DNA of 64,000 nt. Origin: Solibacillus sp. FSL K6-1523 (GTDB lineage: Bacteria > Bacillota > Bacilli > Bacillales_A > Planococcaceae). Below are positions 24,869 to 32,630 of the stretch, piece after piece; within the stretch, counting starts at the first letter, position 1, and the number at the start of each line of letters is the position of its first letter. The notes below the pieces were generated by a model. The model did no database searches. It was given only the letters and a program-made list of their open reading frames with translations, and was not told the origin of the DNA. Location: contig NZ_JBBOSU010000001.1 in the NCBI RefSeq assembly GCF_038005225.1, forward strand, positions 3,088,001-3,152,000, given 5' to 3'. Position numbers and translations under genes: made by a program.

Positions 24869-25555
24869 TCAATTTCCAATTTGTTTTTCATTTACGTAAT
24901 ATAAGTATTCTTGAGCTTCGGAAAATTCCGCTTGTAACTGTGTAGGAATGATATCGATATCTGGAACACTCGAAACGCCTACTTGTGCCATAATGGATTC
25001 ATACGTCATTAAGGCTTGTATATAATGTTCAAATTCTTCAGCTGTTAAAACTTCTTTGCTAGATGGAAGCCCATTTAATTGATCAAAGTATGCTTGAATT
25101 TCGGACATAGCTACTTTAATTTTTTCTAAGGAGTCTACAGGGACTAGAGCATAATCTATATTTCCATTGCTATCACCATATTCAAGTTTTGCACTTGTAA
25201 ATACATTTAATAACGCTTTAAATTGTTTAAACTCTTCTTTACTTAGATCGCCTTTTGCTTGATTTAATTTTGCATCAAATAATAAGTAACTTTTCATCGT
25301 AACACTCGCCGCATGTTTTTTAAGATTATCAAATGATCCATAAAAATCATCGACCAGTAACGCTTGAGACGCAAATACACCCGTTGGAATGATTAAACAT
25401 GCCGAAATAACTGCTATAGCCAATCGTTTCTTAAAAAAGCGATTCATTTTGCCACCCATTTCAGATTTTGCTTTCGTAATGCCCCGTTTACTTCTTTCTT
25501 GAATCTCTATAGGAATTTCGATTTTTGATAACTCTTCCTTAAGATGATTATGCAT
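24869..25555 (-). CDS. DUF3600-type anti-sigma factor, membrane-anchored
   Basis: 228 aa from the ATG at 25555, nine bases after AGGAGG. Its start overlaps the sigma-factor stop (ATGCATAA), showing translational coupling. A cytoplasmic N-terminal ~45 residues with lysine-rich character would hold the sigma factor, one membrane segment follows (LAIAVISACLIIPTGVFA), and an extracellular DUF3600-like domain forms the remainder. This is the common two-gene ECF sigma/anti-sigma layout of Bacillus. What stress is sensed is not evident. Confidence 0.8.
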   Translation of the reverse strand: MHNHLKEELSKIEIPIEIQERSKRGITKAKSEMGGKMNRFFKKRLAIAVISACLIIPTGVFASQALLVDDFYGSFDNLKKHAASVTMKSYLLFDAKLNQAKGDLSKEEFKQFKALLNVFTSAKLEYGDSNGNIDYALVPVDSLEKIKVAMSEIQAYFDQLNGLPSSKEVLTAEEFEHYIQALMTYESIMAQVGVSSVPDIDIIPTQLQAEFSEAQEYLYYVNEKQIGN

Positions 25556-26072
25556 AATTATCAACCTCCTTTACATTTTGGCGAAGCTTATCTAAAGCAC
25601 GGTATAACACGGACTTTGCGGTTCCTAATGGGATGTCTAGTATTTCTGAAATTTCCCTCAATGTACGATCATCGTAATATTTTAATAAAATGACACTTTT
25701 CTCATCTTCTTTCAAAGTATCAATCAGCTTATGTAAAGACAATGTAAGTGCAATGTCTTTATCTTCTGCCCCAGTAAGTACTTCAAAATTTGCATTTATT
25801 GGGATGATTTTTTTATTTTTATTGATTAAGTTCAAAGCACAATTTATCGTAATTTTCATCAGCCATGTCTTAAAATATTCTGGCTTCTCCAATGTACGGA
25901 TTTTCTTAAATGACTGATAAGCCACCTCTTGTACAAGATCTAATGCATCTTCTTTATTTTTTACATAGACATATGCCATTCGATAAATATCCGCTTCATA
26001 CTGCTGGAAAAGCATTAAGTAAGCTTTATCATTTCCTTTTTGTGCTTTCTTTACTAAGCTTTCAAGTTTCAT
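25548..26072 (-). CDS. ECF-type RNA polymerase sigma factor
   Basis: 174 aa from the ATG at 26072, seven bases after AAAGGAGG; the longer frame to 26114 has no such site. Region 2 is clear (AYLMLFQQYEADIYRMAYVY then DALDLVQEVAYQSFKKI, with the W of TWLMKI), and so is region 4 (SVILLKYYDDRTLREISEIL then GTAKSVLYRALDKLR). It directs polymerase to stress promoters, probably including its own. It is cotranscribed with and presumably inhibited by the downstream anti-sigma protein. Confidence 0.9.
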   Translation of the reverse strand: MKLESLVKKAQKGNDKAYLMLFQQYEADIYRMAYVYVKNKEDALDLVQEVAYQSFKKIRTLEKPEYFKTWLMKITINCALNLINKNKKIIPINANFEVLTGAEDKDIALTLSLHKLIDTLKEDEKSVILLKYYDDRTLREISEILDIPLGTAKSVLYRALDKLRQNVKEVDNYA

Positions 26073-26198
26073 CTTTATTCCTCCTTTCGTTTTGGTTGTA
26101 CATCTATTAGACAAACGGGAAGGTGATTTGGCTTAAATATTTTAAATTTAATTTTATGTAATGCGATTTGGGTTGGTAAATTGTAAAAAATAAATGCA

Positions 26199-26232
26199 AA
26201 AGAGGCATCCTTCATAAAAAAGCATGCCCTTT
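26199..26232 (-). terminator. Terminator of the HAD hydrolase gene
   Basis: AAAGGGCAT and ATGCCTCTTT (minus strand) pair imperfectly around a 15-base loop, followed by TTGCATTTATTTTTT. Confidence 0.6.
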
Positions 26233-26256
26233 CTCTTCTATTTATTCCTGCACAAG

Positions 26257-26940
26257 CTAGTTGAACAAGATGCTATCATTATTCGCTTTATGAATAATCG
26301 AAAACAACTCGGCAAGATCATCCACAACAAAATCGGCGTCTACGTTATCCCACTGAAAATCCTTTTTCCAAATACTTATCATTCCTACATTTTTAGCTGC
26401 TTTCACATCGTTTGCTGGGTGTTCTCCAACAAACATACTTTCGTTTGGTGTTACATTAAGTTGATTCAAAGCTCTCTTAAATATTTGTGGGTCAGGTTTT
26501 TTCATTCCTTCCCATTCAGATACTAAAATCGTTTCAAAATAGCTTTCAATACCTAGCAATTTAATATTGTCCATTTGAAATTGCCCAAATCCATTCGTAA
26601 TCATCCCTAAAATAAAATTGTTACTTCGCAATTCTTCTAACATACTAATTAGGTTAGGAAATGGCACACAATGATGCTGAAATTGGTTAATGTAATCTTG
26701 TAGTAGTTCTTCCCAAGTAACCTGAGTAATCTCAAATTCTTCAGTCAATCGTTGATATACTTTGTCCTTCCAAACATAACCACGGTTGTCAAGTTCGATA
26801 AATCTGGCACTGTATTTTTCTTTTGGAATATGGGCTAGCCATTTATTCAAGCGCTCGTATTGGTTATCAATAAACTTTTTCACGGACTCGTCACGGTTTA
26901 ATAAAGTTCCATCTAAATCAAAAATAACCGCCTTAATCAT
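26257..26940 (-). CDS. HAD family phosphatase
   Basis: 227 aa. Motif I is VIFDLDGTLL (residues 5-14, nucleophile and acid/base Asp), motif II is GMITNGFG, motif III is the lysine of KKPDPQIF, motif IV is VGEHPANDVKAAKNVGM with GE-H in place of the usual GD. A helical cap lies between motifs I and II (subfamily I). Phosphoglycolate-phosphatase-like in appearance; the substrate is unknown. The ATG follows GGGGGAG. Confidence 0.88.
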   Translation of the reverse strand: MIKAVIFDLDGTLLNRDESVKKFIDNQYERLNKWLAHIPKEKYSARFIELDNRGYVWKDKVYQRLTEEFEITQVTWEELLQDYINQFQHHCVPFPNLISMLEELRSNNFILGMITNGFGQFQMDNIKLLGIESYFETILVSEWEGMKKPDPQIFKRALNQLNVTPNESMFVGEHPANDVKAAKNVGMISIWKKDFQWDNVDADFVVDDLAELFSIIHKANNDSILFN

Positions 26941-27032
26941 TTTGCGCTCCCCCTATACAGTGCGTTTCTGAATGTTTACAAAAATAAAATCAATTCATTG
27001 CATTATATGTTATAATTTACCTTAACAAAAAC

Positions 27033-27063
27033 AGGAGGTACAAGTCCAATGGTAAAAAAATAA
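27033..27063 (+). other. Orphan ribosome site with 4-codon ORF
   Basis: A TATAAT (27010-27015), a perfect AGGAGGT (27033-27039) and ATG GTA AAA AAA TAA (27049-27063) lie about 95 bases before the MBL start. It may be a leader peptide or the stump of a deleted gene. Confidence 0.4.
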
Positions 27064-27158
27064 AATGAGGAAATCTATTATTTATTTTAGATTATAAACA
27101 TAGGTTTTCTCTTTCATATGATTCATAGAATTTATATCTAGAAATGAGGAGAAATAAC

Positions 27159-28031
27159 ATGTTAAATAAATTAAGCGATACGATTTATTATTTATCACAT
27201 CAAGATGATAAAGACCGCCCAACACTAGGACTAATATGTGGTGATCAATTTAGTCTTATAATAGATTCTGGTAATTCTACTCAACATGCTCAAGATTTTT
27301 TATTAGAAATTGCAAAGCTCGATGTACCCCCAGTTAAATATTTGGTCATTACACATGCACATTGGGATCACTTCCTTGGTATGAATGAATTTGACGCAAC
27401 GGTTATTGTTAATAGTCAAACAAACGAACGATTAAAGGAATGGAAAAGTTATACATTTGATGATAATTCCCTTCAAAATTGTGTGAATAATAATCAAATG
27501 AGTGCGATGTGTATGAAGATTATTCAAGATGAAATATCTAACAGGGATCGTTTTAAATTGCGCTCTCCAAATATGATTTTTGAAAATACTTTAACGGTTG
27601 ATTTAGGAAATAAACTTTGCATACTTGAAAAAATCAAAAGTACTCATACTGATGATTCTACAATCGTTTATATTCCTGATGAAAAAGTTGTTTTTCTAGC
27701 TGATTGTGTCTATGGTAAAACGACCAATTCTTTATTTCATTACAAGCAGTCCTTGTTATTACCAATGATTGAAGACATTCAAAAGTATGATGCTGAAATG
27801 TTCCTACTAGGTCATGAATCAATTTGTGATTTAAATGAAATGACTCAATTTTGGATAGAGCTAACAGCAGCAAGTGAGGCAGTTACATCATCTTCTTTAG
27901 AACAGGCAATCGAATCCTTTAAGTTAGAAAATAAAAGAGAACCAAATGATGATGAACTATTTTATATAAAAGCTTTTGTGAATGACTATATAATTCAATC
28001 CAAATATGCGTTAAAGAACACAACCATTTAA
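27159..28031 (+). CDS. Metallo-beta-lactamase fold hydrolase
   Basis: 290 aa from the ATG at 27159, after ATGAGGAGAA; an upstream in-frame ATG at 27144 precedes the ribosome site. Metal motif ITHAHWDHFLGM (H-x-H-x-D-H) and later DDSTIVYIPDEKVVFLADC are present. The spacing HAHWDH with Trp is found in several hydrolase subfamilies; the substrate is unknown. Its stop codon TAA is the first three bases of structured repeat B, and a terminator follows. Confidence 0.85.
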   Translation: MLNKLSDTIYYLSHQDDKDRPTLGLICGDQFSLIIDSGNSTQHAQDFLLEIAKLDVPPVKYLVITHAHWDHFLGMNEFDATVIVNSQTNERLKEWKSYTFDDNSLQNCVNNNQMSAMCMKIIQDEISNRDRFKLRSPNMIFENTLTVDLGNKLCILEKIKSTHTDDSTIVYIPDEKVVFLADCVYGKTTNSLFHYKQSLLLPMIEDIQKYDAEMFLLGHESICDLNEMTQFWIELTAASEAVTSSSLEQAIESFKLENKREPNDDELFYIKAFVNDYIIQSKYALKNTTI

Positions 28032-28217
28032 CTTAATTCAGCAGAATTCCCCTACTTCTATAAGTGGGGGATGAATGCCAAAAAGGCAATTCTATTCAGT
28101 GGGGGTTCAAACCCCGGCTGAATCAAGTTAAGCCCCGGCGGATGCCACAGATTTTTAAGGGAAGTTTTTCGAGCGAGCTCGAAAAAATCTGGACGCAATT
28201 ACGCCGAGGCGTAATTG
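28029..28217 (+). repeat. Stop-codon-linked structured repeat, copy B
   Basis: It begins with the TAA of the MBL gene (TAACTTAATTCAG) and ends CAATTACGCCGAGGCGTAAT-TG. Compared with copy A it holds an extra hairpin segment, CCCCTACTTCTATAAGTGGGGG. Shared modules are GGGGTTCAAACCCC, GAATCAAGTTAAGCCCCGG, AGATTTTTAAGGG and TTCGAGCGAGCTCGAA. Confidence 0.82.
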
Positions 28218-28230
28218 ATATTTAATTAGC

Positions 28231-28262
28231 AGCCATCTCATGAAGATTGTCATGAGGTGGCT
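28231..28262 (+). terminator. Terminator of the MBL gene
   Basis: AGCCATCTCATG and CATGAGGTGGCT pair across an 8-base loop, then TCTTGTTT. Confidence 0.8.
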
Positions 28263-28318
28263 TCTTGTTTGACACATTTTATTTTCAAATTGCTAATGGA
28301 AATATATTGTATAAAAGC

Positions 28319-28361
28319 AAAAAAGCGAACATCCACACTACTGCATGGGATGCTCACTTTT
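28319..28361 (-). terminator. Terminator of the tct operon
   Basis: Minus-strand GTGAGCATCCC and GGATGTTCGC pair (imperfect), flanked by AAAA/TTTTTT and followed by TTTTTTGCTTTT, just after tctA. Confidence 0.75.
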
Positions 28362-28378
28362 ACAATGACACGTATTAC

Positions 28379-29905
28379 TCAACCCTCTTCATTAATAATA
28401 ACGTTTTTACCGCGCAATTTTAAAACTATTGGAATACTAATCCATAAAAATGCCACGATTAAAAAGACAAGTGATAATGGTTTCTCTACAAAAATGCTGT
28501 ACTCACCATTTGAAATCGTTAATGCACGGCGCATATTATTTTCAATCATCGGCCCTAATACTAACGCTAAAACAAGCGGGGCAACAGGAAAATCATTTTT
28601 TGCAAAGTAATAACCTAACACACCACAGCCCAATAATAATAATAAATCAAATACTGTATACTGAACTGCATAAACACCAAAAATGGAGATAGCAATAATA
28701 ATCGGTAATAAATATTTCTTCGGTGTTTGGATGATTTTCGCAAATACACGCACTAAAGGCATATTTAAAATAAGTAGCATTAAGTTTCCTAAAAACATAC
28801 TTGCGATTAATCCCCAAGCAACTTGCGGATGTTCTTCAAATAATAAGGGGCCTGGCTGAATGTTGTACATAATAAAAGCACCCATTAAAATAGCCGTCGT
28901 ACCCGAACCAGGAATTCCTAACGTTAAAAGAGGAATCATTGCACCACCCGAAGCTGCATTGTTTGCCGATTCTGGTGAAGCTACTCCCGCAATGTTTCCT
29001 TTACCGAATGATTCTGGATTTTTACTAATTTTTTTCTCCGTAATATAAGCAAAGAATGACGCGAGTGTAGCACCTGCTCCTGGTAAGACACCTAAAAAGA
29101 ATCCGAGTAAAGAGCCACGGCCAATTGGTGCAGCACTATCTTTTAAATCTTTCTTCGTTGGTAATATACGAGTAATTTTCGCAACTGGCTCGTCATTACC
29201 TTCCTTCTCGAAAATTGTTTTAAATACTTCTCCTAAAGCAAATAACCCGACTGCCACGGTTAAAAATTCAATTCCACTAAACAGTACTGGTTGATCATAC
29301 GTAAACCTGGCAATACCCGAAACAGCATCGATCCCAATCGAACCTAATAATAATCCGAGTACCGTCATAATTAATGCTTTCGTAATCGATTTTCCAGCTA
29401 AGCCACTAACTGCTGCTAAACCAAGTAGCATTAATGAAAAATACTCAGCCGGACCGAAATTAATGGCTACCTTTGATAATGGTCGCGCCAATAAAACTAA
29501 GCCAATTAAAGAAACAATCCCTGCAACAAAAGAACCAATAGCCGCTATTGACAAGGCCGCGCCCGCTCTTCCTTGACGCGCCATTTGGTAACCATCTAAA
29601 GTCGTTACAACTGACGACGATTCACCTGGCGTATTTAATAAAATGGATGTTGTAGATCCACCATACATCGCACCGTAGTAGACACCCGCTAGTAAGATGA
29701 TTGAGCTAGTAGCAGCCATTTCTACAGGTAAGCCAGATGTTAACGTAGCAGTAACTGGAATTAATAGCGCCACTCCGCTCATTGGTCCAATCCCTGGTAA
29801 AACACCAACTGCTGTACCAATAATAACCCCTAATAATGCAAATAAAATATTATGCCATTGAAATGCGATTGCAAAGCCGTTCATTAAATATTGTATCGTT
29901 TCCAA
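28379..29905 (-). CDS. tctA: TctA, large membrane subunit of tripartite tricarboxylate transporter
   Basis: 508 aa, about 12 membrane segments, full TctA length. Family hallmarks: GTAVGVLPGIGPMSGVALLI near residue 31, YGGSTTSILLNTPGESSS near 80, and SANNAASGGAMIPLLTLGIP near 315. It forms the secondary-transport channel that takes up carboxylates delivered by TctC. The start is TTG after GGGGGAG. Last gene of tctC-tctB-tctA, but a 252-base structured repeat separates it from tctB. Confidence 0.93.
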   Translation of the reverse strand: METIQYLMNGFAIAFQWHNILFALLGVIIGTAVGVLPGIGPMSGVALLIPVTATLTSGLPVEMAATSSIILLAGVYYGAMYGGSTTSILLNTPGESSSVVTTLDGYQMARQGRAGAALSIAAIGSFVAGIVSLIGLVLLARPLSKVAINFGPAEYFSLMLLGLAAVSGLAGKSITKALIMTVLGLLLGSIGIDAVSGIARFTYDQPVLFSGIEFLTVAVGLFALGEVFKTIFEKEGNDEPVAKITRILPTKKDLKDSAAPIGRGSLLGFFLGVLPGAGATLASFFAYITEKKISKNPESFGKGNIAGVASPESANNAASGGAMIPLLTLGIPGSGTTAILMGAFIMYNIQPGPLLFEEHPQVAWGLIASMFLGNLMLLILNMPLVRVFAKIIQTPKKYLLPIIIAISIFGVYAVQYTVFDLLLLLGCGVLGYYFAKNDFPVAPLVLALVLGPMIENNMRRALTISNGEYSIFVEKPLSLVFLIVAFLWISIPIVLKLRGKNVIINEEG

Positions 29906-29926
29906 TTACATCTCCCCCTTTCTAAT

Positions 29927-30178
29927 CAATTTCGCCTTGGCTAACTTTAGTCCAGATTTTTTCGAGCTCGCTTACTAGCGGTGTTAGCCTAAGATCGTCG
30001 CGTCTATGCGACAACGGCTAACTGACCTGCATCACGCAGGCCTCCTTAAAAATCTGTGACATCTGCTGGAGCTTGGGTCAACACGATGTTGATCACAAAG
30101 GCGTTGTCACAGGACGTGACGGGTTTAGCCTTTGTTCCCCAATTTATCCGGAGTTTGAACTCCTACTGAATCAAGTTA
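29927..30178 (-). repeat. Stop-codon-linked structured repeat, copy C (between tctB and tctA)
   Basis: On the minus strand it begins with the TAA of tctB (TAACTTGATTCAGTAGGAG) and ends GCCAAGGCGAAATTG. The first hairpin is GGAGTTCAAACTCC, a paired change from the GGGG/CCCC of A and B. Its centre carries a long unrelated insertion with its own hairpins (TCGTCGCG...TGCGACAAC; GCCTGCGTGATGCAGGTC). Confidence 0.8.
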
Positions 30179-30640
30179 GAATGGTAATCCTGGTAAAGAA
30201 CCGCCTAATACATTTACAAATCCAAAATAAATAAACGCTGAAAATACTGCCGCTATAATAATCGTAGGAACCCATTTTCCTCTTTCAAGCGTTTGGAATC
30301 CGATAACGAGGAACGCAAAAGTTGTAATTAAATAACCTAGTTTTTCTAATAATAAAACGTAACTTAAAGCCGCAATAAATATAATGAAAAAGCGCTTATA
30401 GTTCGGTGATTTAATATCTTCTTCCTCACCTACGATTTTATATGTAGCCTTATGCTTAATCGTTTCTATAAACAAGAAAATACTTAAAAGAATAAGAATA
30501 ATACCTAAGCCCAACGGAAAAGTACTTGGTCCAATTTGTGAGCCATATGCGCTGGTAGATATTTTTTGTGATTCAACAATTACAAGAATACCTAACGCAA
30601 GGAAGACAACACTAGCCATTCGATCAAATTTTAAATTCAT
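30176..30640 (-). CDS. tctB: TctB, small membrane subunit of tripartite tricarboxylate transporter
   Basis: 154 aa with four hydrophobic segments (VFLALGILVIVES; FPLGLGIILILLSIFLFIE; FFIIFIAALSYVLLLEKLGY; WVPTIIIAAVFSAFIYFGF), the normal TctB pattern. It pairs with TctA in the membrane. The ATG follows AGGAGGTG. It is preceded by tctC and an attenuator-like hairpin. Its stop codon is the first three bases of repeat C. Confidence 0.88.
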   Translation of the reverse strand: MNLKFDRMASVVFLALGILVIVESQKISTSAYGSQIGPSTFPLGLGIILILLSIFLFIETIKHKATYKIVGEEEDIKSPNYKRFFIIFIAALSYVLLLEKLGYLITTFAFLVIGFQTLERGKWVPTIIIAAVFSAFIYFGFVNVLGGSLPGLPF

Positions 30641-30663
30641 TGTTGTGACACCTCCTAAAAGAG

Positions 30664-30691
30664 GATGCGAGCAAAATGAAATACTCGCATC
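30664..30691 (-). terminator. Intercistronic hairpin between tctC and tctB
   Basis: GATGCGAG and CTCGCATC (perfect 8 bp) followed by CTCTTTT on the minus strand. It is probably a partial terminator or RNA stabiliser giving more TctC than TctAB. Confidence 0.65.
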
Positions 30692-30698
30692 TTTTCTA

Positions 30699-31733
30699 TT
30701 ACTTTTGCATACCTAAAGCGGTTAAAATTTCTGTAATCGTTTTTTCTTGATCTTCAAGGAATTTAGTGAAATCTTCCCCTACACGGAAATCTTGCTCCCA
30801 GCCATTTCGTTGTAACTCTGATTTCCATTCTTCCTTATCATTTAATGCCGTTAAATTTTCAACCCAATATGTTTTAGCTGTTTCCGACATATCTTTCGGG
30901 CCAAAAATTCCGCGCCAAATGGTAAACTCCGTATCAATGCCTAAATCATAAAGTGTCGGAACATCTTCTAACCCTTCAATCGCCACTTTGTTCGGAGATG
31001 TTACGGCTAATACACGAGCATCACCACTCTTAACATAAGCTGCAACTGTTGAAATATCTGTTCCGATTGCATCTGCATTCTTCCCTAATAATGCAGCCAT
31101 CGCTTCGCCACCACCGTCATAAGAAACATATTTTACAGCTTTTGGATCAATCCCATATTCATAAGCTGGTAAAATCGTAATTAAGTGGTCCATTGAACCC
31201 GGTGCCGAACCACCAGCCATTGTAATCGAAGTTGGATCTGCCTTAACTGCATCTAATAAATCTGTTAAACTTTCATATGGTGAATCTGCACGTACAACAA
31301 TCGCACCAAAGTCTTTCGTTAATTGTGCAAGTGGTGTTGTATCTTTATAGCCATATGGACTATTTCCTTCAGCCTTTAAATTGTTAATTAAAATTGGCGG
31401 AGACTTGACCATTAACATATGATCATTTTCTGCTTCTTTCGTTGCGTAAGTGGCCATAAATACAGCACCGCCACCACCAGGTTTATTTTCAACTGTAATT
31501 GGTTTTTCGATTAATCTTGTTTCATTCATCATTTTACCGATTGAACGAGCTGTTAAATCCCAGCCGCCACCTGCTCCAGATGGTGCCACAATTGTTAAGT
31601 TACTTTTCGGATAGTCCTCTTCTTTATTGCCACTACTACCGCTAGATTCTCCCCCACCATCGCTACAAGCAGCTAGGGCTAGCGTAAGTGTTGCTGCTGA
31701 AAATAGTGCCCCCAATTTCTTTTTCATTGACAT
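30699..31733 (-). CDS. tctC: TctC, solute-binding lipoprotein of tricarboxylate transporter
   Basis: 344 aa. A lipoprotein signal peptide ends in the lipobox LALAAC (Cys about residue 23), followed by a serine/glycine linker. The mature part begins YPKSNLTIVAPSGAGGGWDL, the TctC/Bug start with the ligand loop, and contains VENKPGGGGAVFMATYATKE and GGSAPGSMDHL. It binds a carboxylate (citrate-like or another dicarboxylate) outside the membrane and delivers it to TctAB. The ATG follows GGGGGG. First gene of the operon; a cre site lies upstream. Confidence 0.92.
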   Translation of the reverse strand: MSMKKKLGALFSAATLTLALAACSDGGGESSGSSGNKEEDYPKSNLTIVAPSGAGGGWDLTARSIGKMMNETRLIEKPITVENKPGGGGAVFMATYATKEAENDHMLMVKSPPILINNLKAEGNSPYGYKDTTPLAQLTKDFGAIVVRADSPYESLTDLLDAVKADPTSITMAGGSAPGSMDHLITILPAYEYGIDPKAVKYVSYDGGGEAMAALLGKNADAIGTDISTVAAYVKSGDARVLAVTSPNKVAIEGLEDVPTLYDLGIDTEFTIWRGIFGPKDMSETAKTYWVENLTALNDKEEWKSELQRNGWEQDFRVGEDFTKFLEDQEKTITEILTALGMQK

Positions 31734-31767
31734 GAATATTCCCCCCTTGAATATACGCTCCCTTTGA

Positions 31768-31781
31768 TGTAAGCGTTAACT
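31768..31781 (+). promoter_or_regulatory. CcpA cre site upstream of tctC
   Basis: TGTAAGCGTTAACT matches the cre consensus TGWAANCGNTNWCA at every defined position but the last. It lies 35 bases before the tctC start, where it would mediate glucose repression. Binding is inferred. Confidence 0.65.
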
Positions 31782-31941
31782 TTATTAAAATATAAAACGG
31801 TAATTATTTATATATTTCGAAAATATTGTCCTTTAATTTTATATTGTCCATTTTGTTCATACTGTTCACACGACTTGGAAATTTGTAAACAAAAAATACA
31901 CAATTGTTTTCAAAAACAATTGTGTACTCTTTTTACTCTAT

Positions 31942-32625
31942 TCATTTAATAAAATAGCGCCTTTCTGGTCGGCCAACTGAACCATATATATGCTCGACAG
32001 AAATCAATTTTTCTATCATTAAATGTTCTAAATAGCGACGTGCTGTTGTGCGACTAATGCCGAGTTCCCGCCCTAATTTTTCAGCTGTAATGCCGCCCGC
32101 GCAAGTTGTTAAGTAGTTAATAACGCCATTTTTCGTCACCGGATCGATCCCTTTAGGACTGATTTCTCTCGACTCCTCAGTAAAGGTCATGTTATTCCAT
32201 AAACGCTGGATTTCATTCGCTTGTAATCGATCTGAAGAGTTTAATATATCCCTTTTGTCTTTGTACTTTTGTAAACACTCTTTAAACCGTTGCAATGTTA
32301 AAGGTTTTAATAAAAAATCAATGACCCCACTGGCATAGGCTTTCTTCACAATTTCAACTTCCGCAGCAGCAGTAATTAAAATAATATCCGTTCCAAGTTT
32401 CATTTCTTTAATATAATCAATAAGCTCCGTACCTAATTTATCTGGAAAATAAATGTCCAATAAAATCAAATCCGGCTTCATTGTATCTAACCAAATTTTC
32501 GCATCCTCAATTGTATGAGACATTCCAATCGTTTGAAACCCTTCAAGTTGCTCTAGAAACTTTTCGTGAATTTGAGCAATGCGCACATCATCTTCAACGA
32601 TTAACACTTCAATATTTTTTTCCAT
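31942..32625 (-). CDS. CitT/DcuR-type response regulator
   Basis: 227 aa. The receiver domain has acidic pocket IVEDD (9-13), phospho-acceptor Asp in DLILLDIYFPD and the conserved Lys of LLKPLT. The C-terminal part contains an HTH segment LTTCAGGITAEKLGRELGIS followed by RTTARRYLEHLM, the CitB/DctR-like output of carboxylate-sensing systems. It is encoded right after its kinase with only a few bases between them, and divergent in role to tct: it most probably activates tctCBA. Confidence 0.88.
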   Translation of the reverse strand: MEKNIEVLIVEDDVRIAQIHEKFLEQLEGFQTIGMSHTIEDAKIWLDTMKPDLILLDIYFPDKLGTELIDYIKEMKLGTDIILITAAAEVEIVKKAYASGVIDFLLKPLTLQRFKECLQKYKDKRDILNSSDRLQANEIQRLWNNMTFTEESREISPKGIDPVTKNGVINYLTTCAGGITAEKLGRELGISRTTARRYLEHLMIEKLISVEHIYGSVGRPERRYFIK

Positions 32626-32630
32626 ACCAT

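Noticed and set aside
24623-24904. 93-aa plus-strand ORF
   Set aside because: Runs through the terminator hairpin and into the anti-sigma gene antisense; no ribosome site or coding character.
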